A program made the translations under genes and the position numbers. Below the pieces are notes generated by a model. That model did not search any database. It worked only from the letters and a program-made list of their open reading frames with translations, and had not been told where the DNA came from. Below, piece after piece: positions 39,627-40,193 of a stretch of DNA of 40,193 nucleotides. Source of the stretch: Niveispirillum sp. (GTDB lineage: Bacteria > Pseudomonadota > Alphaproteobacteria > Azospirillales > Azospirillaceae); contig NZ_JAGOGJ010000060.1 of the NCBI RefSeq assembly GCF_017996735.1, positions 1-40,193 on the forward strand, written 5' to 3'. Numbering within the stretch: position 1 is the first letter of the stretch; every line of letters begins with the position of its first letter.

Positions 39627-40193
39627 ATGATGAGCGACGACAAGACCGTCCCGGAAAGCCCCGCGAGCGCTTCCAGCCTGCCTGGGAAAAAGGCGTTGCC
39701 GCCCTTCGCGGCGCTGCGGGCCTTCGATGCCGTGGCCCGGCTGGGCGGGGTGCGCCGCGCGGCGGAGGTGCTGGACCTGGACCATGCCGTGGTCAGCCGC
39801 CATCTGCGCACGCTGGAAGCCTGGACCGGATCGGCCCTGATCGAACGCAGCCGGGCCGGCGCCATCCTGACGGAGGAGGGCGCCCGCTATCACAAGCGTA
39901 TCGCCCAGGCCATGGACAATATCGCGGGGGCCACGCTGGACCTGATGAAACGCAGCGACAATCGCCGTCTGCTGATCTGGTGCATGCCCGGCTTCGCCTT
40001 CCACTGGCTGATGCAGCGCCTGAACCAGTTCGAGGCGGCCAATCCCGGTCTGGATATCGAGTTGCGGCCCACCGATGTCTGTCCGGATTTTGCCAAGCAT
40101 GAAGCCGATCTGGATGTCCGCTTCGCCCCCATCTATGGGCAGCCCCTGACGCTGGCGCCCGGCGTGCAGAGCGTGGAGGTGGCGCAGCCGCCC
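39627..40193 (+). CDS. LysR-family transcriptional regulator, GcvA-like (3' end outside window)
   Basis: The frame from ATG 39627 (or ATG 39630) is open for 189 codons to the window edge. Residues ~25-90 are the LysR helix-turn-helix: PPFAALRAFDAVARLGGVRRAAEVL, then HAVVSRHLRTLEAWTGSALIERS, followed by LTEEGARYHKRIAQAMDNI. The start of the effector domain follows (LLIWCMPGFAFHWLMQRLNQFEAANPGLDIEL). The PPFAALRAFDAVAR opening is typical of the GcvA subgroup. Divergent arrangement with the gabT-like gene suggests it regulates that gene and itself. Truncation is only due to the window end. Confidence 0.87.
   Translation, partial: MMSDDKTVPESPASASSLPGKKALPPFAALRAFDAVARLGGVRRAAEVLDLDHAVVSRHLRTLEAWTGSALIERSRAGAILTEEGARYHKRIAQAMDNIAGATLDLMKRSDNRRLLIWCMPGFAFHWLMQRLNQFEAANPGLDIELRPTDVCPDFAKHEADLDVRFAPIYGQPLTLAPGVQSVEVAQPP

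Overview
The window reads as part of a plasmid or chromid of a high-GC alphaproteobacterium. It carries a complete iteron/RepA/ParAB replication and partition module, TonB-dependent receptors, an ECF-sigma/FecR iron-signalling pair, a two-partner secretion adhesin and Rhodospirillales-style RTX/YG-repeat proteins. Azospirillaceae or a close relative is my best guess, inferred from protein style only.

Layout. 1-2.4 kb is a scarred region: the 3' end of an IS5-family element, the last 22 codons of a lost RTX-type gene with its terminator, an intact 291-aa RTX/YG-repeat protein, and the first ~30 codons of an hldE-like kinase. 2.5-8.1 kb is an iron-acquisition unit: a Fur-box-like palindrome, a FecI-type sigma factor, FecR, a TonB receptor with an N-terminal signalling (STN) domain, and a PepSY membrane protein. 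8.2-19.0 kb is an AT-rich control region with a possible 46-aa leader ORF, then tpsB and a giant 2855-aa tpsA exoprotein with GLUG blocks and ten 83-85-aa YDG/MBG repeats. 19.3-21.3 kb holds a single-gene toxin candidate: a HipA-type kinase behind an AbiEi-like N-terminus, preceded by two 15-bp operator-like palindromes 55 bp apart.

21.4-25.1 kb is the replicon core on the minus strand (repA-parA-parB). It has an origin with eleven same-direction 15-bp iterons, inverted copies, an AT-rich stretch, and two candidate parS palindromes sharing an identical 16-bp core. 25.2-37.7 kb is a catabolic island: an AraC-type regulator divergent from nine same-strand genes. These are an acyl-CoA dehydrogenase, SCP2-type thiolase, acyl-CoA ligase, saccharopine-dehydrogenase-like reductase, TonB receptor, SDR, DUF3237, DUF1295-like membrane protein and AcuI-like reductase, closed by a perfect 20-bp hairpin. 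Together they suggest outer-membrane uptake, CoA activation, beta-oxidation-like breakdown and redox trimming of an unidentified hydrophobic carboxylate. 38.2 kb to the end holds a gabT-like aminotransferase divergent from a GcvA-like LysR regulator that runs off the window.

No rRNA, tRNA or CRISPR array was seen. The best candidates for undescribed biology are the AbiEi-HipA fusion with its tandem operators, the parS/iteron arrangement, and the catabolic island.
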